In this document: positions 9,747 through 17,809 of the stretch, one piece after another
Position numbering within the stretch: the stretch's first letter is position 1
Layout: every line of letters starts with the position of its first letter
DNA from: JACNKV01 sp964388155
Lineage (GTDB): Bacteria > Fidelibacterota > Marinisomatia > Marinisomatales > JACNKV01
Length of the DNA stretch: 64,000 bases
Assembly (NCBI GenBank): GCA_964388155.1
Contig: CAYLYH010000007.1
Span: forward strand, 11,097-75,096
Direction: 5' to 3'
Made by a program: the position numbers and the translations under genes
Notes under the pieces: generated by a model
What the model saw: only the letters and a program-made list of their open reading frames with translations
Database searches by the model: none
What the model was told of the DNA's origin: nothing

Positions 9747-10133
9747 ATGAAAATCAGCAAACATATCCACCACCTTTTTCTCATAATTCCGATGATCGTT
9801 TTCATCGTTGGGTGTAATGAGAATCCCGACCGACACCTTGAACTCGGCAAATGGTATGCGCAAAAAGGGCTGTGGAATGAAGCAGTTCTTGAGTTCCGCG
9901 AAGTGATTCGTCTTTCACCTGCAAATCATGAAGCCCTCACCCGTGAACAATTTCAAACTCTAAGCAATGCCCATTATCACATGGCCATTGTCTATACGAA
10001 AAAAGGTTGGTGGGATGCGGCACTTAACGAAGCAAAAACCTGTTTTGATCTTCAGCCGACTCAAAACCACTACGAACTTCTGCAGCTTATTCAAAAACGA
10101 ATAACACTGGATGCTCTCCCTGCCGAATCTTGA
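9747..10133 (+). CDS. TPR-containing lipoprotein
   Basis: Small 128-residue lipoprotein. The signal peptide 'IHHLFLIIPMIVFIVGC' ends in a lipobox (IVGC, Cys about 23), after which the mature protein starts NENPDRHLELG. One clear tetratricopeptide unit, 'GKWYAQKGLWNEAVLEFREVIRLSPANHEA', is followed by a second, 'AHYHMAIVYTKKGWWDAALNEAKTCFDLQP'. It probably acts as a periplasmic-facing protein-interaction module. It leads a four-gene plus-strand set with a DUF2231-like protein, acyl-CoA dehydrogenase and a second membrane protein. Its partner is unknown. Confidence 0.8.
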   Translation: MKISKHIHHLFLIIPMIVFIVGCNENPDRHLELGKWYAQKGLWNEAVLEFREVIRLSPANHEALTREQFQTLSNAHYHMAIVYTKKGWWDAALNEAKTCFDLQPTQNHYELLQLIQKRITLDALPAES

Positions 10134-10191
10134 TTTTTATCTTTTCTCCCGTACCCACCCCTTTAACACTTTAATACTTTTACACCTGAAC

Positions 10192-10686
10192 ATGAAAAAC
10201 AAACTACACTTACATTCGATGATTGTCCATGTGCCCAGCGCGACTGTTCCGCTTACGGCCGTCACGTACGCTCTTTATTGGTTCAACGGAAAACCGGTGT
10301 ACAAAACCGCCGTGATGTTCTTGTTAGCGATTTCTCTGATCACGGTTCTATTTTCGATGGTGACCGGTATTCTCAAACGTCGAAAAAAACATGCAAACTG
10401 GTTTCCTTCGTTCAAACGAAAACTAATCCTCTCCATTTTATTGGTAATTAGTTTGGTCGCAACACTACCATCAATTTTTACTGCAACGCCATTTCCGGGA
10501 ATTATTAATTTTACCATTTGGGTTGTTCAGCCTGCTTTAGCTGTTTGGATTATGGTCATTGGTTTAATTTCCAGTCAAGGACGGTTCGGCGGGCGATTAT
10601 CTTATGAAAACGACAAAGAGAACCAGGCAGACTATGACATTCTTTTTCAAACCATACAAACATTAAATGAGGTAGATGAAACATGA
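10192..10686 (+). CDS. DUF2231-like four-helix membrane protein
   Basis: Integral membrane protein of about 164 residues. The N-terminus 'KLHLHSMIVHVPSATVPLTAV' with 'H-x4-H-P/V' character and four hydrophobic segments fits the DUF2231 type of predicted membrane protein. The start is taken at the ATG at 10192 (MKNKLHLH). A longer reading from 10111 would overlap the lipoprotein gene and add an unlikely leader. Its stop codon overlaps the next start (ATGA), so it is coupled to the acyl-CoA dehydrogenase. The function is not established. Confidence 0.75.
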   Translation: MKNKLHLHSMIVHVPSATVPLTAVTYALYWFNGKPVYKTAVMFLLAISLITVLFSMVTGILKRRKKHANWFPSFKRKLILSILLVISLVATLPSIFTATPFPGIINFTIWVVQPALAVWIMVIGLISSQGRFGGRLSYENDKENQADYDILFQTIQTLNEVDET

Positions 10687-11816
10687 TTGATTTTAGCTTA
10701 ACCGAAGCTCAGTTAGATTTACAGAAACGGGCACGCCAATTTGCCAAAGATGTTGTCGCTCCTGCGGCGGCTGAACACGACCGCACCGGAGAATTTCCCT
10801 TCGAGATTGCGAAACAAGCGTGGAAAGAAGGATTCTTGAATTCACACATCCCTAAAGAATACGGTGGACACGGGCGCGGAAGTTTGGATACCTGTATTAT
10901 CGCGGAAGAAATTTCTGCCGCATGCAGTGGAATCGGTATTGCGCTGGATGCCAACTCCCTTGCGCAAGGACCTGTACTCATCGCCGGGAATGATGACCAA
11001 AAACGACGGTATCTCCAAGCGATGACCGAAAAACCGATGTTCGCTTCGTATGCCGTTACCGAACCGGATGCCGGATCCGATGTCTCCCGGCTATCGACTA
11101 CAGCAAAAAAAATTAACGACGACACCTATGTCATCAACGGATTAAAATGGTGGATCACCGGTGGCGGTGTTGCCAGTTGGTATTTCGTATTGGCAAGGAC
11201 AGAAAATGGTCCTTCCGGGTTTATTGTGGATGCCGATTCACCGGGAATCATTCGCGGACCAAAGGAAGATAATTTGGGGCAACATGCATCCAATACCGTC
11301 CGGGTGGCGTTTGAGGATGTACACGTCCCTGCTAAAAACCTTTTATGGAAAGAAGGGGACGGATTTAAAATTGCGATGAAAACGTTTGATTATTCCCGTC
11401 CGCTGGTTGCAGCAGCGGCAGTTGGGGTTGCCCGTGCAGCCCTTCAGCATGCCACCGCGTATGCCCGGCGACGCAAATGTTTCAATAAAAAGATTATCAA
11501 ATATCAAGGTGTCAGTTTTAAGCTGGTCGATATGGCAATGCATGTGGAAACCGCTCGACTGATTACATGGAAATCCGCTTGGCTTTATGATAACGGATTA
11601 CCGAATACCAAAGAATCCGCGATGGCAAAAGCCTACGCCGCAGACTACTGCATGAAAGCCACCGTCGATGCCGTGCAAATTATGGGCGGATATGGGTATT
11701 CGATGGAAGTCCCGATGGAAAAACTCATGCGCGATGCAAAAATCTTTCAGATTTATGAAGGAACCAGCGAAATCCAGCGAACGATTATTGTGGCAAGTTT
11801 AATGAGGGGACGATGA
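10683..11816 (+). CDS. Acyl-CoA dehydrogenase
   Basis: FAD-dependent enzyme that introduces the alpha-beta double bond in acyl-CoA during fatty-acid or branched-chain degradation, passing electrons to electron-transfer flavoprotein. The 377-residue length is typical. Motifs: 'YAVTEPDAGSDVSRL' (FAD/substrate signature, about residue 122), 'INGLKWWITGG', 'RAALQHATAYARRR', 'QIMGGYGYS' and 'FQIYEGTSEIQR', where the Glu of YEGT is the catalytic base in short/medium-chain members. The start overlaps the preceding stop, and its own stop overlaps the next start. Chain-length specificity is not readable. Confidence 0.95.
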   Translation: MIDFSLTEAQLDLQKRARQFAKDVVAPAAAEHDRTGEFPFEIAKQAWKEGFLNSHIPKEYGGHGRGSLDTCIIAEEISAACSGIGIALDANSLAQGPVLIAGNDDQKRRYLQAMTEKPMFASYAVTEPDAGSDVSRLSTTAKKINDDTYVINGLKWWITGGGVASWYFVLARTENGPSGFIVDADSPGIIRGPKEDNLGQHASNTVRVAFEDVHVPAKNLLWKEGDGFKIAMKTFDYSRPLVAAAAVGVARAALQHATAYARRRKCFNKKIIKYQGVSFKLVDMAMHVETARLITWKSAWLYDNGLPNTKESAMAKAYAADYCMKATVDAVQIMGGYGYSMEVPMEKLMRDAKIFQIYEGTSEIQRTIIVASLMRGR

Positions 11817-12436
11817 ATAAACGTAAACTCAAAGCTCGGCAAAATCGGTTCGTCTGCCCCATTTGCCACTTGGAACTCCACATGCACGATGTGGATGAAA
11901 ATGGGCTGGTGGTTTGTCCTGTTTGCGGTGCAGTATTAGAAGTTGTCGAATCTAACGGTCATAAAATTCCGGTGGTGCATGATGTGGAAATCAAACGTCC
12001 GCAGCCAATGTTTCGTCTGCACACGATTGCAACACATTTTTCCATCGGACTGATGCCTCTTGCACTTTTATCTCAGGTCATCGCTTTTATTCTTTACATT
12101 TACGATGGAGGTGCCTTTGTCCAAAAATCCGTAGAATTTGAATGGATCGGCTATTGGCTGCTCATGATATCTTTTATCGGCGGACTGGCAACCTTTCTTA
12201 CCGGTTATGTGGATTGGAAACGAAAATACCGCGGTCGGACTTATACAATTATCACGAAGAAAATTCGTTTATCGATTGTGATGTTTGTTTTCCTTGCTGT
12301 AGCACTTCTGTTAAGAACGATGGCTGAACCGGGGTTTTCATTGACCTATTCAATTTATTTTGTATCACAGGTTGTCTCTTTGGGACTCATCGCCACCATC
12401 GGTCATTACGGTGGTTTTTTAGTTTACGGGAAATAA
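11813..12436 (+). CDS. Zinc-ribbon plus DUF2231-like membrane protein
   Basis: A 207-residue protein fusing an N-terminal zinc ribbon (CPIC at about residues 15-18 and CPVC at about 36-39) to a four-segment membrane domain beginning 'MFRLHTIATHFSIGLMPLALL'. The membrane domain resembles that of the protein encoded at 10192, so the cluster carries two related membrane proteins on either side of the acyl-CoA dehydrogenase. It overlaps the dehydrogenase by four bases. A redox or metal-related membrane role is possible but only inferred. Confidence 0.72.
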   Translation: MNKRKLKARQNRFVCPICHLELHMHDVDENGLVVCPVCGAVLEVVESNGHKIPVVHDVEIKRPQPMFRLHTIATHFSIGLMPLALLSQVIAFILYIYDGGAFVQKSVEFEWIGYWLLMISFIGGLATFLTGYVDWKRKYRGRTYTIITKKIRLSIVMFVFLAVALLLRTMAEPGFSLTYSIYFVSQVVSLGLIATIGHYGGFLVYGK

Positions 12437-12494
12437 ACTATTTAACATTTTGTAGAAACGTTGCTCCGACATTACCGGGATGACAAAAAGTCCA

Positions 12495-12690
12495 TGTCAT
12501 TCCGAACGCAGTGAGGAATCTAAGTCTTTAATGCCACGGAGTTTTGTTCAGTGTGCAGAAAAAGTTTTGTAAACACGGCCCGCCTGCATTCTTTGTCGGG
12601 CAGGCATGCGTACCGGGTATAATAACGTAGATCCCTCAGTCATTCTTCTCCCGACACTTCGTGCCTGGGACTGTAAGCTTCGGGATGACA
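12495..12690 (+). repeat. Family A terminal-inverted-repeat element, copy 1
   Basis: A 196-bp element with near-complementary ends: TGTCATTCCGAA on the left and TTCGGGATGACA on the right. The core includes 'GTAGATCCCTCAGTC' and 'GACACTTCGTG', which recur in the copies at 13047-13319 and, inverted, at 39530-39708. A GGCCCGCCTGC...GTCGGGCAGGC palindrome is inside. It has no ORF. It lies just past the 3' end of the GIY-YIG gene. The 12437-12494 flank shows nothing else. Confidence 0.75.
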
Positions 12691-12719
12691 GGATATCTAT
12701 TTTCATGCACAGTCAATAA

Positions 12720-13010
12720 TCACTCAAACCATTGTTCAGCTAAGTCCAGCCAACCTTTATTCTGTTCTTCTATTAAACGAATTTTCTTTTCTCTCCGCCA
12801 ACCTTTGATGCGTTTTTCATACTCTAATGTCTCCCATACATCGTTGGTTTCATCATAATATACCAGACGTGTAATATTATATCGCTTAGTAAATCCATCA
12901 GCGATTTTTAATTTATGCTGCCAGACACGCCCTTCTAAATCGCTTGTAACTCCCGTATAAATTCGACGGTTTTGACTTGCCATAATATAAACGTAATAAG
13001 TTTTTTCCAT
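12720..13010 (-). CDS. Small GIY-YIG nuclease-domain protein
   Basis: A 96-residue single-domain GIY-YIG endonuclease of the UPF0213/URI type. The two-part motif is 'YYVYIMAS' then 'RRIYTGVTSDLEGRVWQHK', with the catalytic Arg at about residue 28 and the metal-binding Glu within 'EYEKRIKGWRREKK' (about 65). This is a complete catalytic fold with no DNA-binding appendage. The gene is bracketed by two family A elements in direct orientation (12495-12690 and 13047-13319), suggesting that it travels with or acts on these repeats. Family members are otherwise described as DNA nucleases of uncertain role. Confidence 0.92.
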   Translation of the reverse strand: MEKTYYVYIMASQNRRIYTGVTSDLEGRVWQHKLKIADGFTKRYNITRLVYYDETNDVWETLEYEKRIKGWRREKKIRLIEEQNKGWLDLAEQWFE

Positions 13011-13046
13011 GTTGTATTTTACACTATTTTACCCAAAACAACAAAT

Positions 13047-13319
13047 TGTCATTTCGATCCGCCGGCTGGCGGAGAGAAATCTACTTTGTTTTGGGCACGG
13101 ACTTAGGCTTTGTAAACAAATCATAAGTACAGGGATTAAATATAGAATTTTTCATTTTGTGTATGGAAAAAATCTTGTGTACAAATCATACATACCGAGT
13201 TTGATTATGTAGATCCCTCAGTCGTTCCCCCGACACTTCGTGTTTCCATCTGGCGGGCTTGCCCGCCTCTGGAGGGGTCTGAGGACGTGTCCGGGGCTGT
13301 AAGCTCATTCGGGATGACA
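13047..13319 (+). repeat. Family A terminal-inverted-repeat element, copy 2
   Basis: A 273-bp element with ends TGTCATTTCGA and TTCGGGATGACA. It shares 'GTAGATCCCTCAGTC', 'GACACTTCGTG' and 'GGGGCTGTAAGCT' with copy 1 in the same orientation. Extra material includes two local palindromes, CCGCCGGCTGGCGG near 13060 and a 'GGCGGGCTTGCCCGCC' stem near 13252. No credible gene lies inside; a 67-codon frame there has no recognisable features. It sits between the start of the GIY-YIG gene and the terminator of the TonB receptor gene. Confidence 0.72.
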
Positions 13320-13322
13320 TAC

Positions 13323-13362
13323 AAAAAAAAGCCCCGTACACGAAGTGCCGGGGCTTTTTTTC
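13323..13362. terminator. Bidirectional intrinsic terminator
   Basis: GCCCCG (13331-13336) pairs with CGGGGC (13349-13354), with a run of A on the left and T on the right. It can stop transcription in both directions and mainly serves the minus-strand TonB receptor gene, which ends 20 bases away. Confidence 0.85.
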
Positions 13363-13381
13363 TAAGCTAAATAATCAGCTT

Positions 13382-16171
13382 TTAGAATCTAACTGAAATA
13401 CCTGCATTAAATGTACGCGGTAACCCAAAGAATACTTCAGCATCATCAGCTAAGTGTTCTTTTCCGTTACTCGTGTATGCGTTGTATTTACTGTTGTCGA
13501 CTGCATCCTGAATATAGGTTTGGTCTGTCAGATTAAATACATGCACAAATGCCTGTAGTTTCGTTCCGATAAAGCTGAACGGAAGATCATAGGTTGCATG
13601 CAAGTCAACTTTATGATAATCCGGTGCCTGCCAACTTTGTCCGCGGTCTGCGGTGGCTTCTGTTCCGTCAAACTCACGACTCAGCGGATCCCAATCGGCA
13701 AAATGATTGGAATACACATTTAACACTGCTTGAATCGTCAACCCTTTCATTGGGAAGAGAGACCCGGCAAATGCATAACCAGTCTGGGGCATATCACCAA
13801 TTTTGAGTCCCTTGATGGAGTACATATAGTAGTAGGTTGTATCATTGTCAATGTCTCTGTATTCTCCGTCAACATCTTCAAGATATTCCCACTGCCCGAC
13901 GCTGATAGAGGCGTCAAGACGAAGGATGGGTGCCGGCTGTACAGAAATTTCAAATTCAACTCCGCGATGAGATTGGTTCAATCCCGTCAGGAAGAGAATG
14001 TCTGTGTCGCCACTGGAACCTTGTCCCGGTTCTACATTCATTGTTAATGTACGATCTTTCCACTGCATGTCGTAGAAATTCAGTTTAGCGGCGGCTTTAC
14101 CATCACTTGAATAGATATTCAAGCCACCTTCATAAGCGGTGAATTTCTCATTCTCAGGGTCTTGTGAAACAATACCGTTATAGTCATCGATAACTGCATC
14201 TAAAATCGGAGGTTTGCCAATGTAGCCGAAGTTTCCGAATACGTCTATATTGTCGCTGATCTTGTACAGACCGCCACCTTTAACTTGGTAAGAACCAATA
14301 GCATCGGTTTCAAGATAAAGTTCTTTCCCTGTCCCCGCACCTGCGTCATCAAGTACTTCTGTAAAGTGATCGGCATATGTGTAGGAAATGGTGGAGTATC
14401 CGGTCATACCATAAAGTGACAGAGCGTTCTTGGTATACTCAAACTGTCCGAAGAAGCCAAGCCAATCAACTGTATTGGTATTATGGTAGGCGATGATGTC
14501 TCCAAGTCCCTTCTGTTGAGATTCCGGAGTTGTATCAAAGTCATTTCCGTCGTATACGTAATAGTCACCACCTAAAAGGTCACGAACTTCTCGAGCATGT
14601 TCAATCTCTGCTGTACGCCAATCCAAACCGAATTGTGTTTTAAAGTTATCACTGATGTCATAATTCAGCTTTGAAATTGCGCCCAATGTCCACTGACGGT
14701 TAATGCTGTTTCTCAGAATACCAACTGACTCTTGATCTTCTTTGACCTTCGCACTTTTATCAACATAGAACGTACCGGCATCCGCTTGATTCATAGCAAT
14801 CGTTGCATTCCAATCACGTGTCCACGGAGAGCGACCATAGTAGTATTTATAGTCATCATCACCAAGATTACCGTCGGCATCCATGGTGTAAATTGAACCG
14901 TAAGTTCCTGTACCGCCACCCGATCCGCCGGACCAGTAAAAGATGGTTGATAATCTCATTTGGTCATTGAAGGTCTTGAACCAGTTTAGGTTTACAAGCG
15001 GTTTATGAAAGAAATTTTCTCTTTCATTTAGAAAATCAGGGTCATGACGCTCCATCGTTCGAGCACCATACATATACCAATACTGCTTTCCTTTGTAATC
15101 GGAGCTGACCGGTGACCAGTTCTGATTGAAGTACCGTCCTACGTCCGCAAATTTACCGCCAATCGCTGCTGTATCATAAAAGTCTAGTGATTCGGCAAAT
15201 TCAGGGTCGTATGCGGCAATATTCTGTTTGTACAGACTTTGTCCGTGGCGCTGAGGTGCACCAATGGCATAAAGCTCAAAACGGTTCTTTGCATTTAATG
15301 CATAGCTAGCACCAAAGTAATATGCCCAGGCATCTGTCCATGTTTTATCAACAACACCGTCACCTGTTTTACGAACGATGGTTGCACTAAACGCCATTTT
15401 GTCTCCAATGAGACCGGTGTTGTAGTTAATTGTGGATTTCAAGAACCCTCCGGCTCCGATTTCTTGTTTGAACTTTCCGCCGCGTTTAAGGCCAGTCGGA
15501 TCCGTGATGATGTTCATGGTTCCACCAATAGATGGCGTCGCCAGATTAACAGCACTGAGTCCGCGCTGAACCTGAATGGAAGATGTTGCGTCACCGACTC
15601 CATCCCAGTTAGACCAGTAAACCCATCCGTTTTCCATATCATTCTGCGGAACACCATTAATCATAACAGCAACGTTGCGCTGGTTAAATCCACGAATATT
15701 GATTCGGGCATCACCGGCTCCGCCACCTTGTTGGGTCGCATAGACACTTGGGGTTACATTGAGCGCCATCGGAATATCCTGGGATCCCAGGCGTAGTTCC
15801 ATGTCTTCTTTATCAATGTTTGAATACGCAACAGGTGTATTCCGCGTTGCCCGGGATGCCAGCACTTCTAAGGCAGTAAGTTCTATAGCTGTTGATTCCA
15901 GAGCAAAGGTCACTTTTCCTGATGCTGCCAGGGATTGTGAAGCGTACCCTATCATGGTAGCTGTTAGTGTAGATCCCTCCGGAACGCCTACGATTGTGAA
16001 TGCACCATCGGTATCAGCGGCTGCTCCGAGTAATGTTCCTTCTACCACGACATTAGCACCCACGAGCGGGTCTCCTGTTCCGGCATCTGTAACGGTTCCC
16101 GTTACATTTATTTGTGCCATAAGGGTCAATGGTAAAGAAAGAACCATGAGGAATGTGATGACTCTTTTCAT
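13382..16171 (-). CDS. TonB-dependent outer-membrane receptor (SusC/CarboxypepD_reg type)
   Basis: Active-transport outer-membrane receptor of 929 residues. Signal peptide 1-19 (MKRVITFLMVLSLPLTLMA), then a carboxypeptidase-regulatory-like beta domain (about 21-105, 'VTGTVTDAGTGDPLVGANVVVEGT'), a plug domain (about 110-230 with 'INIRGFNQRNVAVMINGVPQ'), and a long beta barrel with aromatic periplasmic turns ending 'NAGISVRF'. The terminal Phe is the usual barrel-assembly signal. A strong Shine-Dalgarno (AAGGAGAT) precedes the ATG. The substrate is unknown, and no SusD partner is adjacent. It has its own terminator, so it is probably monocistronic. The upstream region 16172-16507 is a shared divergent promoter zone with no further gene. 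Confidence 0.93.
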   Translation of the reverse strand: MKRVITFLMVLSLPLTLMAQINVTGTVTDAGTGDPLVGANVVVEGTLLGAAADTDGAFTIVGVPEGSTLTATMIGYASQSLAASGKVTFALESTAIELTALEVLASRATRNTPVAYSNIDKEDMELRLGSQDIPMALNVTPSVYATQQGGGAGDARINIRGFNQRNVAVMINGVPQNDMENGWVYWSNWDGVGDATSSIQVQRGLSAVNLATPSIGGTMNIITDPTGLKRGGKFKQEIGAGGFLKSTINYNTGLIGDKMAFSATIVRKTGDGVVDKTWTDAWAYYFGASYALNAKNRFELYAIGAPQRHGQSLYKQNIAAYDPEFAESLDFYDTAAIGGKFADVGRYFNQNWSPVSSDYKGKQYWYMYGARTMERHDPDFLNERENFFHKPLVNLNWFKTFNDQMRLSTIFYWSGGSGGGTGTYGSIYTMDADGNLGDDDYKYYYGRSPWTRDWNATIAMNQADAGTFYVDKSAKVKEDQESVGILRNSINRQWTLGAISKLNYDISDNFKTQFGLDWRTAEIEHAREVRDLLGGDYYVYDGNDFDTTPESQQKGLGDIIAYHNTNTVDWLGFFGQFEYTKNALSLYGMTGYSTISYTYADHFTEVLDDAGAGTGKELYLETDAIGSYQVKGGGLYKISDNIDVFGNFGYIGKPPILDAVIDDYNGIVSQDPENEKFTAYEGGLNIYSSDGKAAAKLNFYDMQWKDRTLTMNVEPGQGSSGDTDILFLTGLNQSHRGVEFEISVQPAPILRLDASISVGQWEYLEDVDGEYRDIDNDTTYYYMYSIKGLKIGDMPQTGYAFAGSLFPMKGLTIQAVLNVYSNHFADWDPLSREFDGTEATADRGQSWQAPDYHKVDLHATYDLPFSFIGTKLQAFVHVFNLTDQTYIQDAVDNSKYNAYTSNGKEHLADDAEVFFGLPRTFNAGISVRF

Positions 16172-16507
16172 GAGTATCTCCTTGGTTGTTTGTGAATGAA
16201 ATTCATGTCTTTTTTACATCCAAAAGAGTAATCAAAATTATCTTCTGATCTTTTTTAACTTCTTCATTGACGACTTTTTCTCTTGTCTGCCCTCAATGCC
16301 TCCTTGGAATATACCAGTGAAATTCGGTGAAAACATCCGTTTGGTGCAAGGAATATTTTATTAAATAAATGAGAGCGTGATAAGAGCTTTTTTATACATG
16401 ATCTCGCCGTCAACTCCATTAATTATTTTCTTGATTATTGTTCCACTTTACGTGTAAAGTCCTGTGTGGTTAGATTGCAAATAACATGTAAAAAAAGGAG
16501 AAAAGTT

Positions 16508-17167
16508 ATGAGAAAAGTATACATAGGTACAATCTTGGTGGTTTTAACCTTTGGGCTTGTCATGCTTTCTGCGCAAGATGTACAGGACGAGGCCATTGAA
16601 GAAGAAGTCATCGAGGCTGAAGAAACCATTGTAGAAGAGGTTTTCGAAGAAGCAGAAGAATCCGTTAACCCCTTGGATGGTTTTGCAGTGGGATTAAATG
16701 TTGGTCTGCCTATTGTTAAAGGAGCCTATCTTGAAGGACAAAGCGGAATAAACTTTGGGCTACTTATCGGCACTCCTTACGGATTGCCTTTAGGTCCATT
16801 AAACATTGGTGTTGGAGTAGAAGTTTTATCGTACAGCTTCCCTGATGCTGACTTTAATGGTATGGCTGTGCTTGGAACGTTCAATGTCGGGCTGAATGAC
16901 TTGCTTGTCTTCCCTGCAACCTTACCGGTTCAGTTTTCTGCACAGGTTGGCGCAGGACTTTACGGCGGCGGCTTTGGAGCTACCATCGGTGGGGCTGTGG
17001 ATATCCCGCTGGAAAAATTCAACGTAAATTTACCACTGGCTGTCAAATTGTACGGTCGCGGAAATGTAATGTCTGATGCTGGTGAAGATTCCGGAATTGC
17101 CGGAGAGCCAACCGGTTGGGTTAACGCAGGCATGATGATTACATACGACGTTTCGACGTTGTTTTAA
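16508..17167 (+). CDS. Small exported beta-barrel-like protein with acidic N-terminus
   Basis: Predicted exported protein of 219 residues. The ATG at 16508 is preceded by AAAGGAGAAAAG and starts 'MRKVYIGTILVVLTFGLVML', a good signal peptide ending near LSA. The mature N-terminus is strongly acidic (DVQDEAIEEEVIEAEETIVE), followed by glycine-rich strand-like sequence such as 'GFAVGLNVGLPIVKGAYL', 'GINFGLLIGTPYGLPLG' and 'FNVNLPLAVKLYGRG', ending 'MMITYDVSTLF'. This fits a small outer-membrane barrel. The acidic linker could bind cations or peptidoglycan-associated partners, which is speculative. It is divergent from the TonB receptor gene. Confidence 0.68.
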   Translation: MRKVYIGTILVVLTFGLVMLSAQDVQDEAIEEEVIEAEETIVEEVFEEAEESVNPLDGFAVGLNVGLPIVKGAYLEGQSGINFGLLIGTPYGLPLGPLNIGVGVEVLSYSFPDADFNGMAVLGTFNVGLNDLLVFPATLPVQFSAQVGAGLYGGGFGATIGGAVDIPLEKFNVNLPLAVKLYGRGNVMSDAGEDSGIAGEPTGWVNAGMMITYDVSTLF

Positions 17168-17199
17168 TATTTCAGATTAACATACCATAATCAGTTAAT

Positions 17200-17237
17200 A
17201 GAGAGAACAGTGCCCGAGTTGGGGTGCTGTTTTCTCT
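17200..17237 (+). terminator. Probable terminator after the 16.5-kb exported protein gene
   Basis: A long imperfect hairpin: AGAGA-GAACAG-TGCCC pairs with GGGGT-GCTGTT-TTCTCT around GAGTT. It starts 33 bases past the stop codon. The U tract is interrupted, so efficiency is uncertain. Confidence 0.55.
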
Positions 17238-17306
17238 AGCCTTTCATCCGGGTGTTGTATTTTAGAGACTGAGTATAAAAAACTATTATAAAGGATAGAA
17301 AATATA

Positions 17307-17432
17307 ATGGAGTTTATTATTCCAACCGTCATCGTTATAGGATTTCTATATTTCAAGAAGAAGACATGTTATGCATGTCGCACTCGTCGCAGACTTTGGA
17401 CAGAGCGTTGCCCAAAATGTGGAAGACGATAA
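17307..17432 (+). CDS. 41-residue membrane peptide with zinc-ribbon tail
   Basis: A short gene: ATG at 17307, TAA at 17430-17432, preceded by AAAGGATAG. The peptide has an N-terminal hydrophobic span (MEFIIPTVIVIGFLYF), a basic stop-transfer KKK, and then two CxxC pairs (CYAC and CPKC) within an arginine-rich tail. The ordered combination of ribosome-binding site, membrane span and paired cysteines makes coding plausible. It would be a membrane-anchored zinc-ribbon peptide on the cytosolic side. The function is unknown. Confidence 0.55.
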   Translation: MEFIIPTVIVIGFLYFKKKTCYACRTRRRLWTERCPKCGRR

Positions 17433-17513
17433 CCGAGTGTGTCATACAACAAGGTTCATCGTAATAACCCGTACCTGAAAGCCTACTAAGAATGGAGGGA
17501 TGGATCTTTGGAT

Positions 17514-17601
17514 GATAAATCTCAAAATCAAAATCTTCAAATAAAGTCTAAATTTCAAATTTCAAATCCGAAACCGTCGTGTTTGTAATTTTGATATTTT
17601 C
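17514..17601. repeat. Family C (A/T-biased 'caaatt') repeat fragment
   Basis: The stretch 'aaatctcaaaatcaaaatc', 'ttcaaataaag', 'tttcaaatttcaaatccg' followed by 'tttgtaattttgatatttt' matches in style the longer inverted element at 54241-54412. It is non-coding. The remaining sequence to 17809 holds a 'ccgataggcgg' fragment and the gpmI promoter region, with nothing else I can support. Confidence 0.45.
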
Positions 17602-17809
17602 CGCAAATACCTCGAATCCATATTCCCTGTCCGATAGGCGGTCTCCCTTTCTCTATACTCTTGTTCTCCTTTTTCCATATTCCCCTAATTGCCCAATTTG
17701 TACAGTTTGTTGATTCGGGGCGCAATACTGTGATAAGCAAAAAAATAAACTGTTTTCATACTTCATAATAATGTAAGAATTTCTCCCGGTTAATCATCGG
17801 AGAATATTT

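Noticed and set aside
13009..13212. A 67-codon ORF within family A copy 2
   Set aside because: It runs through the repeat, has unusual composition and no homology-like pattern.
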